A DNA stretch of 64,000 bases from Chromobacterium amazonense. Its GTDB lineage: Bacteria > Pseudomonadota > Gammaproteobacteria > Burkholderiales > Chromobacteriaceae. Location: the NCBI RefSeq assembly GCF_001855565.1, contig NZ_MKCR01000008.1, positions 58,323-122,322 on the forward strand, given 5' to 3'. The position numbers and the translations under genes are program-made. The notes under the pieces were generated by a model. That model ran no database searches. It saw nothing but the letters and a program-made list of their open reading frames with translations, and had not been told where the DNA came from. Positions 26,568 to 35,480 of this stretch are shown piece by piece. The stretch's first letter is position 1; every line of letters begins with the position of its first letter.

Positions 26568-26640
26568 GAGGCGCCCGCCTGGACAGCGGGCGTCTCGTCG
26601 TTTCAGCGCGGCGCGCTTTGCGCGCGCGCCGACCGGTGCT
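26568..26640 (+). promoter_or_regulatory. Tandem hairpins in the leader of the amino acid permease gene
   Basis: An 11-bp stem GAGGCGCCCGC/GCGGGCGTCTC with one mismatch (26568-26596) is followed closely by a GC-rich GCGCGGCGCGC/GCGCGCGCGC hairpin. Both lie in the ~130 bases before the permease ATG. The arrangement suggests a structured leader or attenuator. No known riboswitch class was recognised. Confidence 0.4.
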
Positions 26641-26664
26641 GGCCAAAATACGGGATAGTAGACA

Positions 26665-28062
26665 ATGAGTTTGATGCGCAAGAAGAGCGTCCAGGGCATG
26701 CTGGCCACCGCTCAGACTTCGCGCGGGCTGCGAAAAGAGCTCTCCGCGTTTGACCTTACCATGTTGGGCATCGGCGCCATCATCGGCACCGGCATTTTCG
26801 TGCTGACCGGCACCGGCGCCACCATCGCCGGCCCTGGCCTGGTGCTGTCCTTCGTCATCAGCGCCTTCGCCTGCGGCTTTGCCGCGCTGTGCTATGCCGA
26901 ATTCGCCTCCATGCTGCCGATTTCCGGCTCCACCTACACTTATGCCTACGCCACGCTGGGCGAGTTGATCGCCTGGATCATCGGCTGGGATCTGCTGCTG
27001 GAATATCTGCTGGCTTCGTCCGCGGTATCCGTGGGCTGGTCCGGCTATTTCCAGAGCCTGCTGTCCGGTTTCGGCGTGACGTTGCCGCAGCTGCTGACTG
27101 CCGCGGCCGGTTCGGTCCCGGGCAAGGACACGCTGTTCAATCTGCCGGCCTTCTGCATCGCGATGCTGATCACCGCGCTGCTGGCCTTCGGCATCAAGGA
27201 GTCCAAGCGCGTCAACAACGTGGTGGTGTTGATCAAGGTGGGCGTGGTGCTGCTGTTCATCGCCATCGGCGTATGGCACGTCAAGCCGGTCAACTGGCAG
27301 CCGGCGCTGCCGTTCGGCTTCTCCGGCGTGTTCCACGGCGCGGCCATCGTGTTCTTCAGCTTCATCGGCTTTGACGCGGTGACCTGCGCCGCCGAGGAAG
27401 TGAAGAATCCGGCCAAGGATATTCCGCGCGGCGTGATCTGGTCGCTGGCGGTGTGCTCGCTGCTGTACGTGGTGGTGGCCGCCATCATGACCGGCATCGT
27501 GCCTTACCTGCAGTTTGCCGGCGTGGACCACCCGGTATCGCTGGCGCTGCAGGTGGCCAAGCTGGACTGGTTTGCCGGCTTTGTGGACCTGGGTGCCATT
27601 CTGGGCATGATGACCGTGATTCTGGTGATGACTTACGGCCAGACGCGCATCCTGTTTGCGATGAGCCGCGACGGCCTGCTGCCCAAGATCTTCTCCGAAG
27701 TGAACCCGAAGTACGGCACTCCGTACAAGGCCACCTGGCTGATCGGCACCATCATCGCCTTGCTGGCCGGACTGGTGCCCTTGCATACGCTGGCCGAGCT
27801 GGTGAATATCGGCACCCTGGCCGCCTTCACCCTGATCGCGTTGTCGGTCATCGTGCTCAGGAAGCGCGAGCCGGACCTGCCGCGCAAGTTCGTCTGCCCG
27901 GCCGTGCCCACCATCCCGGGTCTGGCCATCCTGTTCTGCGGCTTCCTGATGACGCAGCTGTCGCTGCTGACCTGGGCCTGCTTCGCCGCCTGGCTGGCCA
28001 TTGGCTTGGTGGTGTACTTCGGTTACTCGCGGCGCAATTCGCTGCTGCACAATCCGGCCTGA
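26665..28062 (+). CDS. APC-family amino acid permease (YfnA/CAT type)
   Basis: 465 residues and about 12 hydrophobic helices. The TM1 helix break reads GIGAIIGTGIFVLTG, the substrate-binding motif of cationic-type APC permeases. FFSFIGFDAVTCAAEEVKNP in TM6 is the second family signature. It imports amino acids across the inner membrane; the substrate is not determined. Monocistronic, with a long structured leader and a strong terminator. Confidence 0.9.
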   Translation: MSLMRKKSVQGMLATAQTSRGLRKELSAFDLTMLGIGAIIGTGIFVLTGTGATIAGPGLVLSFVISAFACGFAALCYAEFASMLPISGSTYTYAYATLGELIAWIIGWDLLLEYLLASSAVSVGWSGYFQSLLSGFGVTLPQLLTAAAGSVPGKDTLFNLPAFCIAMLITALLAFGIKESKRVNNVVVLIKVGVVLLFIAIGVWHVKPVNWQPALPFGFSGVFHGAAIVFFSFIGFDAVTCAAEEVKNPAKDIPRGVIWSLAVCSLLYVVVAAIMTGIVPYLQFAGVDHPVSLALQVAKLDWFAGFVDLGAILGMMTVILVMTYGQTRILFAMSRDGLLPKIFSEVNPKYGTPYKATWLIGTIIALLAGLVPLHTLAELVNIGTLAAFTLIALSVIVLRKREPDLPRKFVCPAVPTIPGLAILFCGFLMTQLSLLTWACFAAWLAIGLVVYFGYSRRNSLLHNPA

Positions 28063-28080
28063 GCCCGGCTTGTGCATGAC

Positions 28081-28109
28081 AAACGGCCCGCCTTTGCGCG
28101 GGCCGTTTT
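28081..28109. terminator. Bidirectional terminator between permease and flavodoxin-like gene
   Basis: Stem AAACGGCCCGC/GCGGGCCGTTT followed by TTGTTTG on the plus strand, between convergent genes. Confidence 0.85.
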
Positions 28110-28135
28110 GTTTGCTGATGCCGGGATGGCTGAGA

Positions 28136-28690
28136 TCAGCCGCGCCACTTGGCGGCGATGGCGGCCACCCGCTGGCCATAGGCTTTGGCGGTGTCGAGAT
28201 CGCCTTGCGGAATTTCGTCCACGCTGGCATCGGCCGGCGACTGCGCCAGCACCCCGGCGGAACCGCCCAGGTTGTTGATGTCGGTGCGGCTGGCGGCCTT
28301 GGTGTTGCTGGGCAGAATGCCCAGGCTGACCCAGATGCCGCCGTGTTGCGAGGCCAAGGTTTGCAGATAGATCAGCGTGACCTGTTTGTCGCCGTTGAGG
28401 CTGGCGCTATTGGTGAAGCCGCCGAAGACCTTGTCCTGCCACACGCGGGTGAACCAGGCCTTGGAGCTGGCGTCGGCGAATTTCTTGAACTGCCAGCTCG
28501 GGCCGCCCATATAGGTGGGCGTGCCGAAGATGATGGCGTCGGCTGCGGCCAGCGCGTCCCAGCCGCCTTCCGGCAGATTGCCTTCGGCATCGATGGCGAT
28601 GAGCTGGGCCGATGCGCCGGCCGCGACCGCCTCGGCGACTTTCTGGGTATGGCCGTAGCCGGAGTGGTAGACAACGACAATCTTGGACAT
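28136..28690 (-). CDS. Flavodoxin-fold NAD(P)H:quinone reductase-like protein
   Basis: 184 residues. The FMN phosphate loop reads YHSGYGHTQKVAEAV at residues 8-22, followed by IIFGTPTYMGGPSWQFKKF, the WrbA/flavodoxin_5 pattern. It probably carries out two-electron quinone reduction. Shorter than WrbA (~198). Single gene. Confidence 0.88.
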   Translation of the reverse strand: MSKIVVVYHSGYGHTQKVAEAVAAGASAQLIAIDAEGNLPEGGWDALAAADAIIFGTPTYMGGPSWQFKKFADASSKAWFTRVWQDKVFGGFTNSASLNGDKQVTLIYLQTLASQHGGIWVSLGILPSNTKAASRTDINNLGGSAGVLAQSPADASVDEIPQGDLDTAKAYGQRVAAIAAKWRG

Positions 28691-28851
28691 GGCGGGCTTT
28701 CCTTAGCGGGTTGGAAATGACAGGCCAGTATGCGCCGGTCAGGAGCAACTGAAACAGAGCGCGCGGGTGAATTCTTTGTTTCGCGGGAAGAAATGATTGT
28801 CGCGAGGCGTTTTGCGGCCAGCTCTGCTAAGCGTTGCCTTGAGCGGAAATG

Positions 28852-28884
28852 AAAAACGCCGCCCACGGAAGAGTGGGCGGCGTA
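28852..28884 (-). terminator. Terminator after the Do-type protease gene
   Basis: Minus-strand stem GCCGCCCAC/GTGGGCGGC followed by GTTTTTC, 20 bases after the stop. Confidence 0.85.
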
Positions 28885-28904
28885 GCGTGGCGATGGCTGC
28901 GGGA

Positions 28905-30386
28905 TCAGTCGGTGCGCAGCGCGATGAACAGCATGGCGTCGCCTCGCTTGACCAGCAGGGCGGCATGGCCGCCTGAGTTGGCCAGCGCTTTCTCAAACGC
29001 GGAGATGCTGGTGACGTCGTTCTGATTCAAGCCCATGATGATGTCGCCGGGCTGCAGGCCGGAGCGGGCGGCCGGGCCTTGCGCCTTCTGGATCAGCAGG
29101 CCACCGCGGATGCCCAGGTCGGCGCGTTGCTCCGCTGTCAGCTCGGACAGCGTCAGGCCCAGCTTGCCGAACTGATAGCCTTGCTGCGTGTTGTCGCTGG
29201 ATGGCTTGGCATTGCCTTCGGTGTCCGGCGCTTGTTCCACCAGGGTGGCTTCCAGGCTCTTCTCGAAGCCCTTGCGCCACACCACCAGCTTGATCTTGGT
29301 GCCGGGTCCGAGCGCGCCCACCAGCATCGGCAGGTCTTTGGAGCTGTCGATGACTTGGGTGTTCAGCTTCAGGATGATGTCGCCCGGCATCAGGCCGGCC
29401 TTGGCTGCTGGCCCCTTCGGATCCACCCGCACCACCAACGCGCCGGATGGGCGCGGCAGGCCGAACGATTGCGCCAGCTCCTGCGTCACCTCCTGGATAT
29501 TGATGCCCAGTTGGCCGCGGCTGACTTTGCCCTTGGTTTTCAGCTGGTCGGCCACCTGCATCGCCAGATCGATCGGGATGGCGAAGGAAATGCCCATGAA
29601 GCCGCCGGAGCGGCTATAGATCTGCGAGTTGATGCCGACAACCTCGCCGCGCAGATTGAACAGCGGGCCGCCCGAGTTGCCGGGATTGATCGCCACGTCG
29701 GTCTGGATGAACGGGACCAGCGTCTCGTCGGGCAGGCTGCGGCCCTTGGCGGAGACGATGCCGGCGGTGACGGTGTTGTCGAAGCCGAACGGCGCGCCGA
29801 TGGCGGCCACCCATTCGCCTACCTTCAGGTCTGACGGGTTGCCTATCTTGGCCACCGGCAAGTCCGCCGCCGCCACTTTCAGCAAGGCCACATCGCTGCG
29901 CTTGTCCAGGCCCACCAACTTGGCGCGCAGCTCGCGCTTGTCGGTCAGCGTGACGCGAATCTGCCTGCCATCGGCCACCACGTGGGCATTGGTCAGGATG
30001 TAGCCGTCGCTGCTGATGATGAAGCCGGAACCGTAGGACACGCTGTCTTCCTGCGGCTGTTCTTGCTGCGGGGAGGGCGGCATGAAGCGGCGGAAGAAAT
30101 CATACAGTGGGTCGTCTTCCGGAACCGGGAGTTGAGGATGGCTGCTGGGCTGCGTCGAGACCGAAGCCTCTCGCGCCGCCTGGATATTGACCACCGCCGG
30201 CCCGTCGCGGGTGACCAGCTGGGTGAAGTCGGGCAATAGCATGGCCACGCGGCCATCCTGCTGGGCGGGAATGGCAACGGGAGCGGGTTGGCTGCCGCCT
30301 TTTACAAACTGCTCGATTCTGTCGCAGCCGGACAGTAACGACGCCGCGAGCAGGGCGCCGGCCATGATGCGGAGACTGTTGGTCAC
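28905..30386 (-). CDS. Do-family periplasmic serine protease with two PDZ domains (lipoprotein)
   Basis: 493 residues. The N-terminal lipobox LLSGC near residue 20 predicts a lipoprotein, unlike E. coli DegP/DegQ, which are soluble. The catalytic triad is visible: His in TNAHVV, Asp in KRSDVALLKV, Ser in NPGNSGGPLF. Two PDZ domains follow (~290-390 and ~410-493), each with a carboxylate-loop-type motif (GALVVRV; GLLIQKA). It degrades misfolded envelope proteins. MucD is the closest named relative. Monocistronic. Confidence 0.93.
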   Translation of the reverse strand: MTNSLRIMAGALLAASLLSGCDRIEQFVKGGSQPAPVAIPAQQDGRVAMLLPDFTQLVTRDGPAVVNIQAAREASVSTQPSSHPQLPVPEDDPLYDFFRRFMPPSPQQEQPQEDSVSYGSGFIISSDGYILTNAHVVADGRQIRVTLTDKRELRAKLVGLDKRSDVALLKVAAADLPVAKIGNPSDLKVGEWVAAIGAPFGFDNTVTAGIVSAKGRSLPDETLVPFIQTDVAINPGNSGGPLFNLRGEVVGINSQIYSRSGGFMGISFAIPIDLAMQVADQLKTKGKVSRGQLGINIQEVTQELAQSFGLPRPSGALVVRVDPKGPAAKAGLMPGDIILKLNTQVIDSSKDLPMLVGALGPGTKIKLVVWRKGFEKSLEATLVEQAPDTEGNAKPSSDNTQQGYQFGKLGLTLSELTAEQRADLGIRGGLLIQKAQGPAARSGLQPGDIIMGLNQNDVTSISAFEKALANSGGHAALLVKRGDAMLFIALRTD

Positions 30387-30488
30387 GGGCGATCCTTTTG
30401 GGCTGATGCGGGAAGGTAAATGGGGGCGGCTACGCGTTTTTGCAATCCGCTTATTGTCATGGGCGCCCAGTTTCTCTCTCCATTTTTA

Positions 30489-31121
30489 TCATAACGGTTT
30501 TGCCGGATATTCGCAGAGGTCCGCGATGACGCAGCGCTGGCATTCCGGCTTGCGGGCCTTGCATACGTAGCGTCCATGCAGAATCAGCCAATGGTGCGCG
30601 TCCAGCTTGAACTCCGCCGGCACAAACTTGATCAGTTTGTCTTCCACTTCGCGCACGTCCTTGCCCGGCGCGATGCGGGTGCGATTGGAAACCCGGAAAA
30701 TATGGGTGTCCACTGCGATGGTGGGCTGGCCAAAGGCGGTGTTGAGCACCACATTGGCCGTCTTGCGGCCCACGCCGGGCAGCGCTTCCAGCGCTTCGCG
30801 CGTTTGCGGTACCTCGCCGCCATGCTTTTCCAGCAGGATGCGGCAGGTGGCGATCACATTCTTGGCCTTGGTCTTGTACAGGCCTATGGTCTTGATGAAG
30901 TCGGCCAGGCCTTCTTCGCCCAGCGCCAGCATGGCGGCCGGGGTGTTGGCCACCGGATACAGCCGGCGAGTGGCCTTGTTGACGCCGACATCCGTTGCCT
31001 GCGCCGACAGCAGCACCGAGATCAGCAGCTCGAACGGCGTGCTGTATTCCAGCTCGGTGGTCGGATGCGGGGTGGCCTCGCGCAGGCGTCGGAAAATTTC
31101 CAGGCGTTTGGCGGCGTTCAC
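30489..31121 (-). CDS. nth: Endonuclease III
   Basis: 210 residues. Bifunctional DNA glycosylase/AP lyase for oxidised pyrimidines. The helix-hairpin-helix [14 protein letters not shown] with catalytic Lys, the catalytic Asp in [11 protein letters not shown], and a C-terminal 4Fe-4S cysteine pattern ([17 protein letters not shown]) are all present. It overlaps rsxB by 4 bases. Confidence 0.96.
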   Translation of the reverse strand: MNAAKRLEIFRRLREATPHPTTELEYSTPFELLISVLLSAQATDVGVNKATRRLYPVANTPAAMLALGEEGLADFIKTIGLYKTKAKNVIATCRILLEKHGGEVPQTREALEALPGVGRKTANVVLNTAFGQPTIAVDTHIFRVSNRTRIAPGKDVREVEDKLIKFVPAEFKLDAHHWLILHGRYVCKARKPECQRCVIADLCEYPAKPL

Positions 31122-31888
31122 TCTTTATCCTTATCGGCTTCCTGTTGCGCCGCTTTCATCGCGGCGGCGCGTTCCATCGCGGCGCGGATCACCGCCATTT
31201 TATCGGAGGAGGCGGTGGCGGCCACCGGCGCCTGCTGCTTGGCGCGCTCCATGGCTTTGCGGATCAGCTCGTTCTTGTCCACGGGCCCGGCAGCCGGCGC
31301 GGCGATGGCTGCCTGTGCCGCCGCTGGGGCGGGCGATGCCGGAACGGCGGCGCGTTCGGCCAGCCGCTTCGCCTTGTCCGCCGCATCGCGCGCCTTGCGC
31401 GCCTGGCGGGCGTCATAGCGCTTGCGGGCCAGGGCGGCGCGCGCCATCACGCGTTCGCGCTTGCCGTCGTCGGGATCGGCCACCGGCACCAGATCGATGC
31501 AGTCCACCGGACAGGGCGCCAGGCACAGTTCGCAGCCGGTGCATTCGTCGGCGATCACGGTATGCATCTGCTTGGCCGCGCCGACGATGGCGTCTACCGG
31601 ACAGGCCTGGATGCACAGCGTACAGCCTATGCAGCTGTCTTCGCGTATCACCGCCAGCGCGCGCGGCTTGGGCTGCGGCCCGGTGGGGTCGAACGGGATG
31701 ACAGGCTGATTCAGCAGCGCCGCCAGCGCCCGCACGCCGTCCTCGCCGCCCGGCGGGCAGCGGTTGATCGGGTCGCGGCCTTCCGCCAGGGCCTCGGCGT
31801 ACGGGCGGCAGCCGGCGTGGCTGCACTGACCGCACTGGGTCTGGGGCAGGAGGGCGTCGATCCGGTCGACGAGTGTGATGACGGCCAT
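31118..31888 (-). CDS. rsxB: RsxB-type ferredoxin subunit without membrane anchor
   Basis: 256 residues. The RnfB/RsxB four-cysteine motif [16 protein letters not shown] is at residues 19-34. Two 4Fe-4S motifs follow ([14 protein letters not shown] and [14 protein letters not shown]), then a long alanine/lysine-rich tail. E. coli RsxB starts with a hydrophobic membrane segment; here the protein begins directly at the first domain, so it is probably soluble. No other rsx/rnf subunit is nearby. Coupled to nth, which needs a 4Fe-4S cluster. Confidence 0.9.
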   Translation of the reverse strand: MAVITLVDRIDALLPQTQCGQCSHAGCRPYAEALAEGRDPINRCPPGGEDGVRALAALLNQPVIPFDPTGPQPKPRALAVIREDSCIGCTLCIQACPVDAIVGAAKQMHTVIADECTGCELCLAPCPVDCIDLVPVADPDDGKRERVMARAALARKRYDARQARKARDAADKAKRLAERAAVPASPAPAAAQAAIAAPAAGPVDKNELIRKAMERAKQQAPVAATASSDKMAVIRAAMERAAAMKAAQQEADKDKE

Positions 31889-31969
31889 GCTACGGATTCC
31901 GCTTCAAAAACCATTAATTATCAATGTTAAGAGCTTTTGCTTCAACTCCCGCAATGCGCGGACGCTTTC

Positions 31970-32863
31970 TTATGCGATGGCGGTCTCTTCAGGGATGCGC
32001 TCCGCCAGACTGTCCAGCAGGATGCGGCGCAGTTGCTCCGCGGCATCGGGCAGCGGCGTTTGCGCCCGCAGCAGCGCCAGTTCCAGCCGGGGCAGCGACG
32101 GCAATCCCCACTCCGCGGGAGACAGGGCGCGTAAATCCGCAGGCAAGCCCAAAGCCGTGCGCGCGCTGATGCCCAAGCCAGCGCGCACCGCGGACCACAG
32201 GCCGGCCAGGCTGCTGCCGCTGACGGCGATGCGCCAGGGCTGGCCGGCCTGGTCCAGCGCGTCGCAGGCCAGGCGCCGCACCAGGCAAGGCGGGTCGAAC
32301 AGGACAAGCGGCAAGGGGCGCGGGTCCGTGCGGGGCGGCTGGCTGGACGCGGCGACCCAGTGCAGCGGAATCTGCCCCAATTGGTCTTGATGAGGCCAGG
32401 GCGAACCGTCGCGCCATAGCAGGGCCAGGTCCAACTGGCCGGCTTGCAGCGCGCGCTGCAGTTCCAAGCTGCGTCCCACTCGAACCTCAACATGCACTTC
32501 CGGGCAGGCGCGGGCGAAGCGGCCCAGCGCTTGGGGGAGCATGCCCTCGCCGAAATCCTCGGCCAGTCCCAGCCGCACGCTGCCGGCCAACTCCGCGCCG
32601 CGCACCGCCTGCACGGCCTCGTCATTCAGCTCCAGCAAACGTCGGGCATAGGACAGCAAAACTTCGCCGGCCGGGGTCGGTTCCAGCCCGCGTCCGTACT
32701 TTTGCAGGATGGGAACGCCGGCTTGTTCCTCCAGTTTTTTCAGTTGGGCGCTGACAGCGGAAGTGGAGCGATGCAGCCGCTCCGCCGCGCGGGCGAAACT
32801 GCCCAGTTCCACGCCACTGGCGAAGCTTTGCAGCGCGTCTAGGTCGAGCAGGGGCTTACGCAT
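31970..32863 (-). CDS. LysR-family transcriptional regulator
   Basis: 297 residues: winged HTH at 5-65 (ARAAERLHRSTSAVSAQLKKLEEQAG) and effector domain from ~90 (GSVRLGLAEDFGEGMLPQALG). It diverges from the CMD/tautomerase/DUF4865 operon with only ~80 bp between them, and regulation of that operon is inferred. Confidence 0.9.
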   Translation of the reverse strand: MRKPLLDLDALQSFASGVELGSFARAAERLHRSTSAVSAQLKKLEEQAGVPILQKYGRGLEPTPAGEVLLSYARRLLELNDEAVQAVRGAELAGSVRLGLAEDFGEGMLPQALGRFARACPEVHVEVRVGRSLELQRALQAGQLDLALLWRDGSPWPHQDQLGQIPLHWVAASSQPPRTDPRPLPLVLFDPPCLVRRLACDALDQAGQPWRIAVSGSSLAGLWSAVRAGLGISARTALGLPADLRALSPAEWGLPSLPRLELALLRAQTPLPDAAEQLRRILLDSLAERIPEETAIA

Positions 32864-32941
32864 GAATCATCCTGAATTTTGGGATGGATAGTAAAAATAT
32901 ATTCGATTTTCAGTATTAATGGCCAGGGCTACAGTGAGCGC

Positions 32942-33283
32942 ATGTCTTTGACCACGCAAGAGCCAGCCATGTTTTCCGCAACTGAAGCCTTGTCTCGCCT
33001 CGCGCCCAAGCTGGATCAGCTGACGCGCGAAGTCTTGTTCGACGATGTTTGGCGGCGCGGCGCATTGTCGCCGCGCGAGCGCAGCCTGATCACTCTCGCC
33101 GCCGTGCTGGGCCAGGCCCGACCGCACGCGCTGGCATTCCACCTGAGACGCGGGCTGGACAACGGCTTAAGCGCAGAGGAATTGGGCGAGCTGCTGACCC
33201 ATTTGGCCTTTTATATCGGTTGGCCGTCCGCCACCGCCGCGCTGGAGCAGCTGGATGCCGTTCTGGCCGATCAGACAAGATAA
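32942..33283 (+). CDS. Carboxymuconolactone decarboxylase/AhpD-like protein
   Basis: 113 residues from the ATG at 32942; a second in-frame ATG at 32969 is also possible. Contains RRGALSPRERSLITLAAVLG and AEELGELLTHLAFYIGWPSA, the CMD family motifs. It lacks the CxxC of AhpD peroxidase-type members, so it fits the gamma-carboxymuconolactone decarboxylase-like group without redox cysteines. First gene of a three-gene operon with a tautomerase. Confidence 0.85.
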   Translation: MSLTTQEPAMFSATEALSRLAPKLDQLTREVLFDDVWRRGALSPRERSLITLAAVLGQARPHALAFHLRRGLDNGLSAEELGELLTHLAFYIGWPSATAALEQLDAVLADQTR

Positions 33284-33293
33284 GGAGAGCCTC

Positions 33294-33701
33294 ATGCCCT
33301 ATGTCCGCATTTCCCTGCTCAAGGGCAAGCCGCCGCAGTACCTGCGCGCCCTGGCCGACGGCATTCATCAAGCCATGGTGGAATGCTTTGCAGTGCCGCC
33401 GGCAGACCGTTTCCAGCTGATCCACCAGCATGAGCCGGGCGAGATGGTTTTCGACCGCGACTACGCCGGCGGGCCGCGTTCAGATGATTTTGCGCTGGTG
33501 GCCATCCAGACCGGCCGGCCGCGCACGGCTGCGGCCAAGGCCGCCCTGTTTGCGCGGATGGCGGCGATCCTCGCTGAATCGCCAGGCTTGGCCCCAGCCG
33601 ACCTGCTGGTGGTGATTGCTGACGGCGAGATGGACAACTGGTCGTTCAGCCATGGCCGCCAAGCCTCGGCCTTGAGCCGACAGGAGCTGCGATCATGCTG
33701 A
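33294..33701 (+). CDS. Tautomerase-superfamily protein
   Basis: 135 residues with AAGGAG 7 bases before the ATG. The protein starts MPYVRISLLKGK, so the catalytic N-terminal proline would be exposed after methionine removal. The rest follows the tautomerase_3-like pattern, including PADLLVVIADGEMDNWSF. Substrate unknown. The last bases overlap the DUF4865 gene. Confidence 0.85.
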   Translation: MPYVRISLLKGKPPQYLRALADGIHQAMVECFAVPPADRFQLIHQHEPGEMVFDRDYAGGPRSDDFALVAIQTGRPRTAAAKAALFARMAAILAESPGLAPADLLVVIADGEMDNWSFSHGRQASALSRQELRSC

Positions 33702-34255
33702 CTATGCAATACCGCATCGTTTTACCGACTGATTATCCGATGGCAATCATCGAGCGCCGCATCGCCGAGCGCGGCCATCTGACCGACGGGCTGCCGGGAC
33801 TGGCGTTCAAGGCCTACCTGTATGCGATCAAGGGCGAGCCGGGCGCCGCTGCCAATGCCTATGCGCCGTTCTATCTGTGGCGGACGGCGGAGGGCATGCG
33901 CGACTTCCTGTCCGGTCCTGGCTTCGCGGCGCTGAGCGAATCGTTTGGCCGCCCTGTCGTGAATGGCGCCGTGGCCTGGTTCAGCGAGTGGCAAGGCGAG
34001 GCGGAAGCGGCGCGGCATGCCGTGATCCAGCGTCTACCCTTGTCGTCCGTTGAGTCTTTGGCGGTGCGGCGCGCGGCGGAGGAGGGCTGGGGACGGACGC
34101 GCTTGCGGGACGAGAATGCTCTGGGGGCGGCAAGCGCTTTCGATCCGGCCGAGTGGTCGCTCACCCGCATCGTGCTGCTGCGCGAGGCGCCGGACAATCT
34201 GGGGCCTGGTTGCGAGCTTTACCGCGTGGGCCGGATATCGCTGGGCGCAGCGTGA
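33695..34255 (+). CDS. DUF4865 family protein
   Basis: 186 residues with the DUF4865 features YAIKGEPGAAANAYAPFYLW and GFAALSESFGRPVV. Probably an alpha/beta monooxygenase-like fold; function unknown. It overlaps the tautomerase gene by 7 bases and ends the operon. LysR, CMD, tautomerase and DUF4865 genes commonly occur together in proteobacteria, a family-context recollection rather than something shown here. Confidence 0.75.
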   Translation: MLTMQYRIVLPTDYPMAIIERRIAERGHLTDGLPGLAFKAYLYAIKGEPGAAANAYAPFYLWRTAEGMRDFLSGPGFAALSESFGRPVVNGAVAWFSEWQGEAEAARHAVIQRLPLSSVESLAVRRAAEEGWGRTRLRDENALGAASAFDPAEWSLTRIVLLREAPDNLGPGCELYRVGRISLGAA

Positions 34256-34260
34256 TGTGT

Positions 34261-34343
34261 GTAGGGCAGATGCCCCGCTTGCGGGGCGATCTGCCATCCA
34301 TTGTCTGCCAATGGCGGAACGCCCTCCGGGCTTCCGCCCTACG
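34261..34343. repeat. Palindromic dispersed repeat, copy 2 (double hairpin)
   Basis: The outer ends are GTAGGGC and GCCCTAC. Inside are two hairpins: GGCAGATGCCCCGC/GCGGGGCGATCTGCC, then GGCGGAACGCCC/GGGCTTCCGCC. The first matches the unit at 21091. It lies after the DUF4865 stop and may also end transcription of the convergent genes. Confidence 0.65.
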
Positions 34344-34348
34344 AACAA

Positions 34349-35326
34349 TCAGATGGGCACAAACAGCGTCAGCCAGGCGTTCCAGCCAGACGTGCGGTTT
34401 TTGGCGTCGAATTCGTCGTAGGCTTTCAGGTTAGCGTACCACTTGTTCTTGCCCACTTTGAAAAAGTAGCCGGCTTGCGGGCCGAGGCCGGCGACGCGCG
34501 CTTTGTAATCTTTTTTGCCTAGCCCCGGCGCGCTGTCGTTCTCCAGCTGATGGTAGGCGTAGCCGACCAGGCCGATGTGGAAGTTTTCATTGAGGAACTG
34601 CGACAGCGAAACGTCCAGATGGGCATCGTTGCCGTTTTTGTATTCGGTGTCCGGGTTTTTTTGGTTGAATGTCAGCCCCAGCACGGCGGAAAACTCAGTG
34701 CCGCTTTTTTCGTTGAGATAGGTGTAGCCGCCGCCGCCATCGTAAGACCAGTGGTTCAGCCCCAGGTTGGCGTTGCGGTTAGGATCGTAGGAGCCGACCG
34801 GCACGCCCATGGTGGCGTAGGCCAGGTAGTTGTGGTTGCCGCGGCTCCATTTCATCGTCGCCATCGGGTAGAGGTCGCCGAAGCCGTCATGGACGTCATC
34901 GCTGCTCTGCGAGCGCGTTCTGCCGCGCACGGTGGTGGTGGATTGGCTGGCGTAGGCTTCGGCGCGGCCATAGTAGCCGGTCATCGAGACCGCCAGCTGC
35001 GCGCCGGCTACTGGCGTGGCGAAGGTGTAAGTCGGAGACACAAACAGCAAATCGTTAGGCGTGCTTTGCAGGCTGGCGGAGACCGTGCCTTTTTTATTGC
35101 GCTTGACGCTCTCGGAGCTGGCTTTGCCGTGATAGGCGCTGAAACTCCAGGACCAGCCCGGATCGTTTTGCACGGCGGCGAAAGTGCCGATCTGTCCCGG
35201 CAGCCAGAAACTCACGCCGTTTTCATCGGCGCGGGCGGGCATGGACAGGGCAAAGCAAGCGGCTGCGGCCCAGGCGGCGACGCCGAGGGCGGGGATTCGG
35301 TCTGGCGTGTTCATCTTTATTCTCAT
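34349..35326 (-). CDS. Outer-membrane beta-barrel protein of the phenol-degradation MetA/SphA-like family
   Basis: 325 residues from the ATG at 35326; the ATG at 35314 is an alternative. A signal peptide ends near SMPARA. The body has alternating beta-strand sequence with YLAYATMGVPVGSYDP and GGGYTYLNEKSGTEFSAVLG. It ends WLTLFVPI, consistent with a barrel. Members transport hydrophobic compounds or have unknown roles. Monocistronic. Confidence 0.75.
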   Translation of the reverse strand: MRIKMNTPDRIPALGVAAWAAAACFALSMPARADENGVSFWLPGQIGTFAAVQNDPGWSWSFSAYHGKASSESVKRNKKGTVSASLQSTPNDLLFVSPTYTFATPVAGAQLAVSMTGYYGRAEAYASQSTTTVRGRTRSQSSDDVHDGFGDLYPMATMKWSRGNHNYLAYATMGVPVGSYDPNRNANLGLNHWSYDGGGGYTYLNEKSGTEFSAVLGLTFNQKNPDTEYKNGNDAHLDVSLSQFLNENFHIGLVGYAYHQLENDSAPGLGKKDYKARVAGLGPQAGYFFKVGKNKWYANLKAYDEFDAKNRTSGWNAWLTLFVPI

Positions 35327-35480
35327 CGGCAGTGCCTGATGGTCAGGTCTGTAACTGATTTGGATCATCGCAGATAAATATGACGTCTGCCAGCGGCGGC
35401 GCGCTGCCGGTTTGCTTTGGTGGTATGCTGTATGAATTTTATTAGTCTGCAGCCCGGGCGAGATGATCAGAGGGAAGAGG

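Noticed and set aside
26548..28230. 560-codon minus frame opposite the amino acid permease
   Set aside because: Low-complexity His/Gln/Gly/Asp sequence antisense to a well-supported APC permease.
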